Below, piece by piece: positions 31,508-43,200 of a DNA stretch of 64,000 bases. Within the stretch, counting starts at the first letter, position 1. Every line of letters begins with the position of its first letter. Both the position numbers and the translations under genes were made by a program. This DNA comes from Agarophyton chilense (lineage: Eukaryota; Rhodophyta; Florideophyceae; Gracilariales; Gracilariaceae): the NCBI GenBank assembly GCA_030374765.1, contig JARGXX010000023.1:52466-116465 (forward strand). The letters run 5' to 3'. Below the pieces are notes generated by a model that did not search any database, had not been told where the DNA came from, and saw only the letters and a program-made list of their open reading frames with translations.

Positions 31508-32835
31508 GGTGTGAGGTAGACGGGGAGAACGTGAGAAGGACAGGGGTTTTGGGAGAAGGCCGGATGTTGTTAAAGCGAGGTATAGCGAAAGAAGGAACGA
31601 ACCACTACAAGGAGAAGCGCGGGGTTTTAAAGAACTCAGAAACGTTTGAAGAAAGGCTTCGTGGGCTGCGAAGACGGCAGTGCGCCCGCAAGAGCGGAAA
31701 GCGAATGGCCAAGACGCATCTGCAAATGCGGGCGGTCGTTCCGAGCCGCCCGCTCGAAATGGCTGGGCGCTGATGGCTTCGCCCCCAAATTGTGAGGCGC
31801 CGCTCTGATTCGCCGGAAGCCATTCCGAAACGCGTGGCGGCGGCGTTTCGTGGAGGCGGAACGCGCGGCTGTGTGGCCCATGTTCGTTCACAGCATGTCC
31901 TCGGAGATCTCCGTCGCTTCACTTGCCATGGCCTTGGACTGGGCATGCGCACCACTGGACATTGTGGAGGCTCTAATTGTGCAATCTCAGGGCGATAATT
32001 CGACGCCGGTCGAGGGTCCTCCCCCTTCCTCAGTCAACTCCGGTTTTTCTTCAGCAAAGAAAAAAAAACAGTTTCTAATGTAACTCCCAAAATCAGCATC
32101 TCACAAAAAGGCTAGCTGTAACAACCAAAGTACGGAAAGTGCAACGCTGTCTTTGCTGAACAGGTACACTCTGGTTTCGGATACAATATTCCACGAAAAT
32201 AGTGGACAGCTGTGTCATATTACATGTAGTGATGTGTACAGCAGGCGGATGGTGGTATGCCAAAGTGGTTTCTAATAAAGTTACTACAACTTTTTGATGC
32301 TTTCGAAGCAGTGCTTGTTCAAGAATTTATTCCATTTGACAGTATGCAGAGATCAAGAGACAAAGTCAGACGACTTGTGCATACATAGAGCGTCTGTTTC
32401 AGCTTACATGTCTGAGTTTCGCATTTTATACTTACCATACCAGGAATAAATGAAAGGGAGCAAGTCGATTGTTTTTGCAAAAGACTCAAGCCACAAGTAA
32501 GGCTTGAAGTAATGAAAGCAGATTCTCAAACGAAGTATGAAGCGTCAAGAATTGTATTGAATGTCGATGCCGCGTTTTTGGTGCAGAGATGGCCGATATC
32601 AAGGATTTGGCAGTTAAACTGGTCCAGCACAGATAAAAATTGATAAATTTGGGCAGAAGAGCAAGGACAGAAAGGACAATGCTTGCTTTAAGTGCTGTAA
32701 GGTCGGATACAGGCCCTGAAAATGTGGCAAAGAATGAAACCCTTACCGAGGCCAAACCTGGTCAAATGGGGGATGAATTACGAACTCAAGAGAAAGTTGT
32801 ATTGCAAATGAGATATTTTCTTGGTTTTCTTTGCA
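31508..32835. other. intergenic, nothing recognised
   Basis: The region upstream of the one-helix gene is GC-rich with several overlapping open frames on both strands that look like composition effects. From 32080 on it is AT-rich without a supported feature. Confidence 0.5.
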
Positions 32836-33684
32836 TCATCTAGCAGAGGGGGGCGTGCATGTTCGGCGGTGATAAATCAGCTCATATTTCCTGGAGTACC
32901 TTCGATGGCAGTGTTCACATTGAAACACTCTGGTGTCAACACTAACCGGATTCGTCTCGTGCCTCGTCTCGCAATGCCTGAGCATATTGTGTTTCACATT
33001 TGTTACATAGGGGCAGTGATCACATCGGAAATATGCATCTTCATTCTCGGATAGCTTGGGCTTCTTTCGCTGATTTGGTTCGGCGCTATGATGAAATGAT
33101 CGAACATGAAATCGAAGCGATTTACTCTTGTTGAATACTGACCCACACGTATCGCATTGGAATCTCTCGTTTCCTTGGTGAACGTTTCGAATATGATTAG
33201 CTTTGGAGTATTCATTTTTTAGCTCCATAGGGCAGAAATCACATCTCACCGTTCTCTCCCTCTCCCGGCGGTCTGCAACATGAGCCTTTGTCACATGCCT
33301 CTGAAGAGCTCTGCTGTCTCCAAATCTTTTACTACACTCAGAGCAAGGCAAGAGTTCTTCCCTCTCGACGTGTGAAAGCAGCAGTTCGTTTCGAGGGTAT
33401 TTCGCTGTATTATTGTCAGCTCCCATGACCTCCATTTCATCTGCGATCGGCATTGATTCAAGAATATTCATCTCGGCCCTGCTACCGACGCTGTTCCTGC
33501 GTGCGTCACGGCTGCTTGAACCGCGGCTACTTCGGCCTCTGCTACTTCGGCCTCTGCTACTTGCAGTTTGGCTCCTTGCGAGTTGGCTACTATTTCCATG
33601 GGTATTATTCTCATGGCTACTGGCAGCCCTGCTACTTGCCGTCTGGCTCGTTGTGACTCCGCTATTTGATGAAGAGCCATGCAT
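32836..33684 (-). CDS. five-finger C2H2 protein, inverted paralogue
   Basis: 282 residues from ATG 33682-33684, chosen because the other copy starts at the equivalent codon (MHGSSSNSGV versus MQGSSSNSRV). The frame is also open upstream here (to 33756), but not in the paralogue. All five fingers are present with the same spacing; the last again ends in Cys. The Ser/Arg/Gly region is shorter and less regular. Many differences are conservative, and the DNA-contact positions of fingers 3-5 are nearly unchanged, which suggests both copies are kept by selection. Probably nuclear. Its 5' region lies 570 bp from the stop of the receptor-like gene, as in the left arm. Confidence 0.87.
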   Translation of the reverse strand: MHGSSSNSGVTTSQTASSRAASSHENNTHGNSSQLARSQTASSRGRSSRGRSSRGSSSRDARRNSVGSRAEMNILESMPIADEMEVMGADNNTAKYPRNELLLSHVEREELLPCSECSKRFGDSRALQRHVTKAHVADRRERERTVRCDFCPMELKNEYSKANHIRNVHQGNERFQCDTCGSVFNKSKSLRFHVRSFHHSAEPNQRKKPKLSENEDAYFRCDHCPYVTNVKHNMLRHCETRHETNPVSVDTRVFQCEHCHRRYSRKYELIYHRRTCTPPSAR

Positions 33685-34256
33685 GATTGGCTGTCGGTAT
33701 CCTTGGAACGTCTTTTTTTTAAGAATAAAGCTTGTATCTTGTTGAGTTCTTTTCAAGTTCCGAACTAGTAAGTTTCTTGCTTTGAAATTGATTAGACTTA
33801 GTCAGAGAAATACGAGCAAATACAAAGCGTATTTATACACGTACAACATAGAGGTATCGTTCTTCGACAATTACTAAAACAAAAGCATGTAATGAATATG
33901 AAAAACAAATCATGAGTCAGTCGCTGGAGTCAAAAACACATTCTATGATACTTATGCTGGGAATGTATCTGCTTTTTATCGAATACTTTTGATGATTACC
34001 AACAATACATTTGGGTCTGATGCCTCGTACAAAAAGTAAGTACTGCGAAATGTGAAGTCCGCTTTAATTCTTGGGTTTTAAAGAGTTTTTCATGAGAATA
34101 AAATACAATCAGTTTAAGAACGATCGTATCACAGCTATTTCAAAATTTTTCCACGTAAAGAATACTAAATAAATATGTGGTGTGGAACTTCGCTCATATA
34201 TACATTTTCAGCAAAAAAGAATACTGCAAGCAGAAATAGTTTAAAAAGATCAGGAT
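33685..34256. other. intergenic with conserved zinc-finger gene promoter
   Basis: The first 300 bp match the region upstream of 18900 in inverted orientation, including a TATAAATAC element near 33829-33837 corresponding to TATAAGTAT on the left arm. Conservation outside coding DNA supports a shared promoter. Confidence 0.55.
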
Positions 34257-35566
34257 TTAAACTTCCTCGTCTGCTTTCTGGGGAATGATCACAAGCGCAA
34301 GAAGCAAAGCCCCTCCGACTGAAAATGCTGTGAAGAAGAACCAGCGAAGCTTCATGAAGCTGAGCAAGGTTGCCACTTCCGTTCTGCAGAGCGGTAGATG
34401 GTCAAAGAAAGCGGAAATGTAAGACGTTGTACGATTCCCTACCAGATCAAGTGTGACTCGACTCATTCCTTCTGTCAGATTACTTCCCTTTGGGAGCAGC
34501 ATGGACAACCCGCCGGTGAAGATGGGCTTCCCAACAATTACAAACTTTCCGCAATACCTATTTCGAATCATGGATGTGACGGCAGATTCAATAATGACAG
34601 CATATTTGCACTGATGGTTGTCAACAGCTTCAAATAATGACTGGTAAGAAAAGAAGTATTTCGGAGGGTTCTCAAAGTGGCATTTGCTACCGGATAGTAA
34701 CAAGGGCATCGGTCAGATTCTTCTTCTGTAAGTGTCAGGCAAAGAAAGTAAAACACATACTCTATAGCAATCGATTTCTCCCAATATTTTTCGAGAGCTC
34801 CGCCTTTTAGTAAACATATATCCGACGGATCCATACGGCAGTACAAGAGATCTGCAGTTGATTCAAATTGGGCTTCGATGGACTCCTGCACCAGTGATGC
34901 CCTGATGTAATTGTGGACGGACACGAAACAGAACGGGTGTGGTAAGCATGTATTATTTTTTGGATTTAGAAAGTCGCAAACAAGTGATATACTTACGTCA
35001 TGCTCGCTTCATACGACAACACGAGAAACAGAGCAGTAGTGGTGAGTATAAGGTTAACAATCCACTGGCGAGTGGTGTTACCATCGTTAACAATATTCTC
35101 GTCAGAAAGCATCAGCATTTTCATCACTATAAGAAAGATGTAATTTTCAATAGGAGGTTAGAGTGCGAATACAACGATGCCATCGAATGAACCTGGACGT
35201 ACTCGTGCTCTGTAACGCCTTTCTCAGCCGATAAAGTGTGGGGTTCTTCAAGAGGTAGTGTCGGTACCGCAGAAGTCTGGAGGTTATGTTCGGAAGAGGG
35301 TGAAATGGATGAGGTACAGCAAAGCGACGGTCAACAATCTTCAATGACGAAAACATAACGAACAAGGCAAAAATAGACAACCAAGATTTACCGTCTGTGC
35401 CGAAAACCCGTATTGAACAGCCAACGCAGGCAGCATTAGAGCCGCCAGAAGGAACGAAAAGAAAATCTTCTGCATTCTTCGGGGATCTGGGGGTCATATT
35501 TGTCTGCTCTACGCAAGCGCTTTGATGTGAGAAGTGACACTGGTATTTTTCGAAAAGGCAATCCAA
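34257..35566 (-). CDS. ionotropic glutamate receptor-like channel, C-terminal exons
   Basis: Four exons joined by short introns: 34257-34686, 34761-34901, 34997-35126 and from 35203 upward. The introns (74, 95 and 76 nt) have GT-AG ends (GTATGT, GTAAGT, GTACGT), and splicing keeps one frame. In order: a helix (WLSIFALFVMFSSLKIV), a possible pore region, a third helix ending LVLSYEASMTASL, matching the SYTANLAAFL signature, then a ligand-binding lobe (ESTADLL, DICLLKGGALEKYW, KYAVIIESAVTSMI, VGKPIFTGGLSMLLPKGSNLTE), and a last helix (FFFTAFSVGGALLLALVII). It would be a ligand-gated plasma-membrane cation channel. The 5' exons are not resolved; the start is upstream of 35566. The intron at 34687-34760 is confirmed by matching sites in the pseudogene copy. 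Confidence 0.7.
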
Positions 35567-37047
35567 AAACCTTTCAAACGCTGAACTGAAATAGATCTAG
35601 GAGGATAGACTATGGGAATGCCAACTGGGCTTCGATTACTGTGAAGGCAAAACGCACCAATAAAACGTGCGCCACTTCGTGTATATTTATGCAAGCGACG
35701 CACATCACCCATACAGATGCACTCAACAAATATAGTAATTAAGATAGTATTTGGACGTAGCGCTGTAGAAAGAAACCACAATTCAGCGCGCAACATTGCG
35801 TTACGACAGGTCGCCAACCATCCGGCGGATCCCCCTGGGGAAATTCGAATGTGAAAGTGCCGAGTACAGTAGACCTTGCTGGACGGCACAAGAAGCCTCC
35901 AGCAAGGTCGAGACTGTCTGTGGAACATTTTACATGTTGGAGCATTCACACACGTTGAAGCAAATGATCAAATACTAACTCCATGTCCAAGCATCTGATT
36001 GGCCAAGAGCAAATTTGACAGTGTGAGAATTTGCCCATTTCCCAAAACCCCACGCGTCAGAAAAACCTTGATCAAGAGACCTCGTACTGTCTCGTACCGT
36101 CCTTTCCAATCCCTTGGCTAAGGAGTGATATTCTTCCCTATGAAGAACCCCTTCCTCGAGGAATTTTCCTCTCACACCATTTTTGACATCATTCAGGACT
36201 TGCTGCAGTCTGATTCGGAGGAGAAAAGCACAAAGCAAGGAGGTTCAAAGCCTGACAAACTCGGAAGTATAGATTGCAAAAGAAAAGATGGCGCGACGCG
36301 GCTCTTCAACGATTACTTTTGAGAATCTCCTGTCTATCCTGCAAACATATTAAAAAGACGATTCTGTATGCCTCAAAATGTTTCGACAGAGTGTATCAGA
36401 AATTGAAAGAGAACTCATTCCCATTCAAGTGCGAAACTTCACAGGATGCCTTAGCCTTTCAGGATACCAAAAAACTACTGCAGCTCTCCGTTATTTGGAA
36501 TATGGATTGGCATCTGATGTTGTCGATGAATATGTTCGAATGGCTTCCTGTACGGCTTAAAAATGCCTCCGCGAGTTTGTGCAGACTGTGAACAAATAGT
36601 TTGCCGATGAATGCCTCAGGTTCCAAAACGACGAAGACCTTCGTCGATTGATGAGAAATGGACAGGCAAGAGGATTTCTAGAGATGATTGGTATTCTGGA
36701 TTGTTGTTAATAGGTTTGGAAGAACTGCCCCACCGCATACAAAGGGCAGATCCCGGAATAGAAAGGCGTTCCAACAATAACAATGGAAGAAATCGCTGAT
36801 AAACGGCGTTGGATCTAGCACGCGTTTTTCGGTATGCCTGGATCGTGCAATGATATAAATTTTCTAGATGCATCTTTTGTGTTGAGAATTATTGCGAAGG
36901 ACACCTACCCACCTCCTACGGAATACTTCTTTGGGAACGAGCCTATTCCTTTCCTGCACGATAGCGCGGCGCGTACACCCCCGTACCCGTCTTGATCAAC
37001 AAAGCGCTTTGAGACGTCCAAGAGTACCAAAACCACACAGGAGCACT
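35567..37047. other. unresolved region: possible 5' receptor exons, then leader of element E
   Basis: Open minus-strand frames at 35509-35949 may hold upstream exons of the receptor-like gene, but I could not match them to the ligand-binding or amino-terminal domain. 36000-36990 has only short frames. No LTR or primer site for element E was found, although its gag begins at 37048. Confidence 0.35.
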
Positions 37048-38283
37048 ATGTTGTCATACGGAATCGTGAACACTATTCAGCCCCCGAATCTGGTTGGCGC
37101 GACTCAACCAGATATTATTCAATTTGAAGTAAACTTTGCCGCGTACACCGAACGTGTAAGCGACATCAATGCCGGACGCGCATCGAATCAGAGGATCAAG
37201 GCCGCATCCATCAGTCAATGCATGAAGCCTAGACTGCTGCACAGTCTGTGTATGTTGGGACGCATCGAAGGGGCACAGTCATCAGAAGACGCCACGGACG
37301 AAGCCGTTCAGAACTGGTTCGACAGTCGCCTTTCGTCAACTATCCGAGATCTCAGCGACCGCGTGGAGGAAGCCATATCCAGAGTTCGTTACAAAGTGAT
37401 ACCAAGAGACCCTTTTGGAGCAGCGGAGAATTTTGTTTTAGAAATCATCGCCGCACTGAATGAGTACAATGCTTCAAGCATCATCAACGACAAGGACCAA
37501 TGCAAGGAACTGGTCGTAAAACTCGTGCCGAAACTGGAACCACCTGAGCCGAGACAAATCGTAATGGACCAGATGCGACTTTGGAAAAAGGAGCAGAAGG
37601 GAGATTTGAAGTTCTTTGCGAATATCATAGCTAACCTTGCAGCTCAAGTGCACGTCGTACAGTGCGCAACTCTGAAGCTATGAAGGAAGCACTCAAAGGC
37701 TCCTGACACCAGAGTAACAAGTGAGAACTCGAAATCGGAGGAAGCCCAGAAGAAGAAACTTCGAAAGGGATTTCGCATACAAAAGCCCCACAACGTGGGC
37801 AACGCGAACAAAAGAAAAAGCGCAATGGAGAAGAACAACTTTGATGATTGGGACAAGCCATGTTTGAACAGAGGAGAATGGTCGGTAATACATCCGATCA
37901 GCAGATGCCCTGTCACCTCGAAGGAGAAGAGACGCGAGCTACTCGACCAGCATTTCGGCAAGAAGAGGAAGAACGGAAGAAGCTCCAAGGCTGCTTCACT
38001 GCACTCTCTGGTCGACCCTGCCCCGAACGCAGAGGAAGGGAGGTACAAGACTCTTTTAAACAATATTGAAACGGTAGCCTTAGGAGACTCAGACGCGGAC
38101 TACTCTACCTTACCATTTGATCTTTTCGAAACCATGGCTGCGAAGTACCCTGAACTCTTGCCAGAACAACTCGAGAAACCCATGACGCTGAACACCGCAA
38201 TCAAGTCGGTCCACTCTAGAGTACCGGTCATCGCGTCAAAGACTGTCAACCTAGACCTAACGATACTTTTACATCATACAGGA
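37048..38283 (+). pseudogene. element E gag-protease fragment (Copia-like)
   Basis: From ATG 37048 a 212-residue Gag-like protein (helical; PEPRQIVMDQMRLWKKEQKGD) ends at TGA 37681-37683. The same frame then continues into CLNRGEWSVIHPISRCP, a diverged zinc region, and a retropepsin-like site, ALGDSDADYSTLP, where DSG has become DSD. The frame stops being element E at 38283, where the G2 LTR begins. The arrangement Gag-zinc-protease, with a Copia-type RT on the far side of G2, suggests one interrupted element, but I cannot prove both parts are the same copy. Confidence 0.65.
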
Positions 38284-38999
38284 TGTAGTATCCGCTCTCA
38301 CAGAGAGAGCAGACACCTGCGACAGCGTTCGGACTGCCGATGGGTCGCTTGCGGCGAAGGAAAAGGGGTGGTAGAGCTACAACACCAGCGAGCTGGAAGT
38401 GAGGTGTAAGGCCACTACTCGCCAGCGAGGGTGAACAGTGAAACTGTAAAACGTTGATGGAACGTACGTACGAGACAGCTCGTGAAGTGGTTGGGGGCTG
38501 CCTATCTATTATAGCTCGTCCGGATCTCCGGTTAAGGAATCCTAAGCGAGGAACAGAATAGTCATGATGCCCATGTTGTCTCCTTTACTTGGAGTTGGCG
38601 CTCACCTCTGGTACACTGTATACTGTGTACCAGGGTGAGTGCCCAAATAAATATATAAATAATACCCAGTGGTCAGCCACTTAGCCAAACCACTGTATGG
38701 GTATGGTCTCTAATGGACGTCTAGCTACAAAAGGTAGTAAAGCCCTCCACGTGGATCGCCAGTACATGCGCCGTTGCCAATATGGCATTCCCCTAAGAAG
38801 GGTCGCAACTATGCGCGCGCCGTGGTGAGCCACTCGACCCATGACGCCACGTGTTCCACTAAGAAATTCTGCCTCTAGGCATCCTATGCGCGATGCCGTT
38901 TCATATCACAATGCTGATGATAACACTCACTTATGAGTTGCAACCGCGACTTCGCGAAAAACCAACCTATCGGATTCCCCGACATAGTAGAATACTACA
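38284..38999 (-). repeat. G2 3' LTR
   Basis: 716 bp. Contains a segment of about 48 bp (around 38778-38830) absent from the 5' LTR. Otherwise clearly the same sequence, at roughly 5 percent divergence by eye. Confidence 0.92.
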
Positions 39000-39012
39000 C
39001 ACCCCCCTCGTT
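39000..39012 (-). other. polypurine tract of G2
   Basis: Minus-strand AACGAGGGGGGTG abuts the 3' LTR start. Confidence 0.7.
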
Positions 39013-39042
39013 AAGCGCAAACCATGGGGGACGCAAGAAGCG

Positions 39043-39048
39043 TTTATA
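39043..39048 (+). promoter_or_regulatory. candidate TATA box of the G2 antisense ORF
   Basis: TTTATA 120 bp before ATG 39168, mirroring the G1 layout. Confidence 0.35.
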
Positions 39049-39167
39049 CGCAGTTGGACCGGTGTTCCGGGTACTCATCGTCATCACGAATTCCTCGCCG
39101 CCCGACCAACTCTTACAGTTCTCAACTGCATTCTGTTCCTCACCGCTCTTCAACTCGATCTCTCGCG

Positions 39168-39854
39168 ATGGATCCGAACGCCGGGTCCAACCCGTTTCAG
39201 CCCTCCTCCGAGGATGTGCCTTCTGGGGCTCCGTCTAGCACTGCGGGTTATGCAACGCAGTCTACTGCTCAACTCGGTCCATACCGTTCGTTCCCCACAC
39301 CGTACACCGGATTCCGGTCGGTACCGTTACCTCAGCCAACCTTGGCTCGGTCTGTAGTGCCAGCTGATCAATCCGCTCGCGGAACCCATGCAAGACACCA
39401 CGACCATTTTCCTGGACGAACAGCAAGTGCTGGAGATTTCGTTTGGTACGACCCCTGGACGCCCCAGTTGATCACCTCCGAGCAGGCTCGCTTTCTTCGG
39501 GAGAACCCGCGTGACATGCCACCGAACCAGCTTACTGGATACGTGTACGATGCTACTCCATCCGAGAACGGAGAGGAACCGTATGAGAAAGCGCCGGGAG
39601 CTGAGGCTGAACTCGGTTACGAGGACGAGCCAGAGCTGGCAGGCGTAGTGACTTCCGTCGATCAATCCGCAGCGGCGGGAGTTGCTCAAGAAAACTTTCA
39701 TGGGTTTACCCAACAACCGAGTGCAGTGCCGGTCGAAGATCCTGGCTTGGATCCGCTGAGGCAGTTCCCCTTAGATGCGGGCTTTCCCGTGGACCAAGTG
39801 GAGGGTGATCGCGCACAGCTTCTTGCGAACCTGCGTGCTCGCACGTCTCTTTGA
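39168..39854 (+). CDS. G2 antisense accessory ORF
   Basis: 228 residues, uninterrupted, on the strand opposite gag-pol, between 3' LTR and chromodomain. Start chosen at MDPNAGSNPFQPSSEDVPSG for its likeness to G1; the frame is open further up (to 39024). Residues 89-127 (GDFVWYDP, SEQARFLRENPRDMP, TGYVY) align with G1 residues 414-452, and the C-terminal region (PLRQFPLDAGFPV) aligns with SVRQGFVNAGIPI. Compared with G1 about 325 residues are missing from the middle. It is Pro/Glu/Ala-rich at the end and has no known domain. This ORF is intact while gag and pol of the same element are ruined, which is unexpected if it were neutral. Confidence 0.72.
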   Translation: MDPNAGSNPFQPSSEDVPSGAPSSTAGYATQSTAQLGPYRSFPTPYTGFRSVPLPQPTLARSVVPADQSARGTHARHHDHFPGRTASAGDFVWYDPWTPQLITSEQARFLRENPRDMPPNQLTGYVYDATPSENGEEPYEKAPGAEAELGYEDEPELAGVVTSVDQSAAAGVAQENFHGFTQQPSAVPVEDPGLDPLRQFPLDAGFPVDQVEGDRAQLLANLRARTSL

Positions 39855-39957
39855 TGATCCTAGAAAACACTCCTATTCAACACCCTTGCGGTGGTATCTT
39901 GATACCAATAAAACTCCGGTGACTTCGTGTCTTCACGTTTCCTTCTTATCTTCTAGT

Positions 39958-40132
39958 CTTCATCTCTTCTCGCTTCTCGAGTTCTTAACTTCTTCTTCTC
40001 GCTTCTCGAGTTCTTCAATCCTTCTTCTCGCTTCTCGAGTTCTTCAATCCTTCTTCTCGATTCTCGAGTTCTTCAATACTTCTTCTGGCTTCTCGAGTTC
40101 TTAACTTCTTCTTCTCGCTTCTCGAGTTTGTC
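39958..40132 (+). repeat. pyrimidine-rich tandem repeat in G2
   Basis: About six units of 29-35 bp built on TTCTTCTCGCTTCTCGAGTTCTT. It lies between the 3' ends of the antisense ORF and the chromodomain, like the purine-rich spacer of G1. Confidence 0.85.
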
Positions 40133-40242
40133 ATAGGTGATATTCAGTACATGTTATTTGCTTGCGTGTCTTCACGTTTCCTCTTCATGATTTCTTGTTT
40201 TCTTTTCGCCTTTCGAGTTTTTACTACCTTTGTAGCCCATAC

Positions 40243-43200
40243 TTAGAAATGGGTTGTGCCCATGAGCCCGACTATCGAGGAGTCGATCTCCCTGGGGAGT
40301 GGTAATCGCATGCCTCGATGATATCGCACGAGCTGCGAACGGGGGATATGAGCTATAGGTTCCCACGTATCTGCTTCCGGAGGAAAACCGTACCAACGGA
40401 CTCGATACAGTAATTCTCTAGTATCTTCATGCTCGCCATGTTCACATATGCGATCCATAACATATTCCTGGGCGTTTCCCAACGCTTTCGCTGTTGGCGC
40501 GAGACTCCTGTTAACAGGTTTGAAATGCCTTAGGGCTGACCCAAGCGTCTCTGTGTTAGCAGTCTCAGTGGCGCTAATCGTTCGCTCGTCGACTAACTGT
40601 CGTTCTGCCCGCAGGGGCAGTGTACTCATTCCTTGAGAACCTTTCTCAGATAAACAGCTATCCTGTTTTCCAGGTTCCATAGAAGCGTACTTCTTGCTAC
40701 TTTTCAATTCCATTCGTGGATGATCTTCCTTCGGTTTATCCGGTTCTGACCGCTGTTGGGTGGACGATGGTGCTTGCACTACGACAGGCGGCGATACCTC
40801 TTCTTCTTCCTGCCCACGAGGGATGGGACCCGATATCGGCGGAACAGCGAGTGGCGCTTCACCTGACGGTTCAGCCTGAAGCGGCAACGGCGCGTTTTCG
40901 CGTGCACTCGTTTCCAAGTTCTTGGGGCCAAAGTCAAAAACATCTTTCCTGCTTTCAGGTTCCATTTCTGTACTTACGGGTGTGCGCATGCCACGAGGCA
41001 TATCCCGATACTTCGGAAGCTGTCCGTGATTGGCGTACGCAACCGCCGGCGGTGGGAGATCAGGAGCTTTCTTCTCCGCTCGAGCCATTGGTGGCGGTTC
41101 ACTCTCCCCAGAGTCACTTAAGCTTTTGCCTTGACGTTCCGTCGCACTTCCCTCCTTAGTTCTACCAGATATCTGGACTTCCACTTGCGGGTCAGGCGCG
41201 ACTTCAACGCGATCGCGCGATACACGTTCAACGACCTCACCTGTCTTCATGACCACTGTGTCTTCATTAAGTCCCACCACTTTGAAGGGTCCAGCCGCTA
41301 TGGGCAACAACTTATGACGAGATTCTTCCTGTTTGTCAGGTCTTTCAACTCGCACGAAGACGTGACCTCCTACTCGGATTGCCGGATTTCCTCTTCGCCT
41401 TCTGGTGTCATAGTTTCGCTTATAGCGAGCTTGCGTCTTTGATAACTCCTTAGCGGCTTCTTCCACTCTGGCCTTCAGGTCATTCCTCCATTTCAGATGG
41501 TACTTAGCCGGGGTCGGCGCGTCCAATTCTGTCTCGTCGTCGAGCGCAACCGGTAATGCCGGAGGGTTACGTGAGAGCACGAGGTTGAAAGGTGTCGTCT
41601 TTGTAGAGGTATACACTTTCTTATTGTACGCGTAGCACAGAGTATCTGTAAACATGTCCCATTCTTTCCAGTGGTCCGCGATGTAGTGTCGTAATGCCGC
41701 TATCAGCGTGCGGTTGAAACGCTCCACCTGACCGTTGCATTGCGAATGATAGGTCGTGGTAAACACGTTTCGAATGCCCATAATGCGGCAAACATTCTGA
41801 AAGAACTTCGCAACGAATTGCTTCCCATTATCTGATCACAGAACTTCTGGTGGTTCGTATATAAATACCCAGTGTTTCATAAACGCCTGTGCGATTACGG
41901 CTGCGGTTATCCGCTTCAGCGGCACAGTCCGCACTAGCTTCGAGAAGCGGTCGGTGATTACCAATAGGTAGCGATAATCTCGCCTTGAGCGAATCAACTC
42001 CCCTAGGATGTCGATACTGACGTATTGTAAGGGCGCTTTCGCCTGGAATAACTTCATCGGTTTCCGCCTCCTGTAAAGCTTCACGCGATTCTTCGCACAT
42101 GTTGTACACAACCTCACTGTAGCATGGCAGTCCATTGCCAGAGTAGGCCAGTAAAAATCTCTTCTTAGCTTCATGAACAACTTCGTTCCTCCTGGATGAC
42201 CAGACAGCCTGCTGTAGTGTGCCAGATGGAGTACTCAACTCTTCAAGACATGTGGAATCACGATTTGATCATGCTTTTCGACATGTCTTAACATTATTCC
42301 TCGTGAATCGACTGAAAAAGGAGCCCCTCCGCCCCGTTAAGACGAGAGCGTATCGACGCACAAAACGTATCGGCGTGTTGCTCATTGAGGAGCTCATTGC
42401 ACGAGATTCGCTTGAGTTGAACTGAAGGGTCAGTGTCTGCTAATGCAAGGAACGGGTCTGCATCCGAATAATCATCAAGGGTTTCTTGTTCCTGTTCTTC
42501 AAAAGATGGTGAATGGGTTTCCATGTAGAAGCAAGTTATCTCTTCATCGATTTCGCCTTGGGTTTCGCTCAGTGTTTTGAGTCGCGATAGCGCGTCAGCT
42601 TGGACATTGGCCAATCCCTTCTTATACTTCACTTCGAAATCGAATTCAAAAAGACGTAAGCGCCATCGTGTGAGACGACCAGACGGGTCTGTAATGGACA
42701 GTAACCATCGTAGAGACGAATGATCCGTGTTGACGGTAAAACGTTCTCCTTGGAGATACGGTCGCAATGTGGTTAGAGCCCAAACGACTGCAAGGCATTC
42801 CTTTTCTGAAACTGAATACTTCTTTTCAGCTGCGTTCAGCGACCTTGACCAGTAACCAGTGGGTTTGCGTTCACCATCAGGGTGTGTTTGAAAAGGGGCA
42901 CACCCTACTCGGTACTCGCTAGAGTCGGTGTCCACTGAGTATGGCAGGTTGGGGTTGGGCAGCGCCAAGACTGGGGCTGTAATAATCTTTGTCTTCAGCG
43001 TGTCGAACGCTTCCGCTTCATCTCGTCTGAATTGTTCCAGCTGTACTGGTTGTTATTTACACAGCTTTGCGTTGAACGGTGCCGCTGTGTGCGAGTATCG
43101 CGGCACGAATCGTCGGTAGACGTTGCACAAGCCGAGGAAAGAACGAAATTGCTTCTGTGTCGACGGAGGTTGTACTTCGCGGAGAGCCGCTGTTTGTGCC

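Noticed and set aside
31508..31891. 128-residue N-terminal extension of the one-helix protein
   Set aside because: The first ATG with a plastid-transit-like sequence is 31507; the extension is GC-rich, Arg/Pro-rich and overlapped by open frames on the other strand.
39958..40132. Regularly spaced repeat resembling a CRISPR array
   Set aside because: Units are directly tandem with no unique spacers, strongly pyrimidine-biased, inside a eukaryotic Gypsy element.
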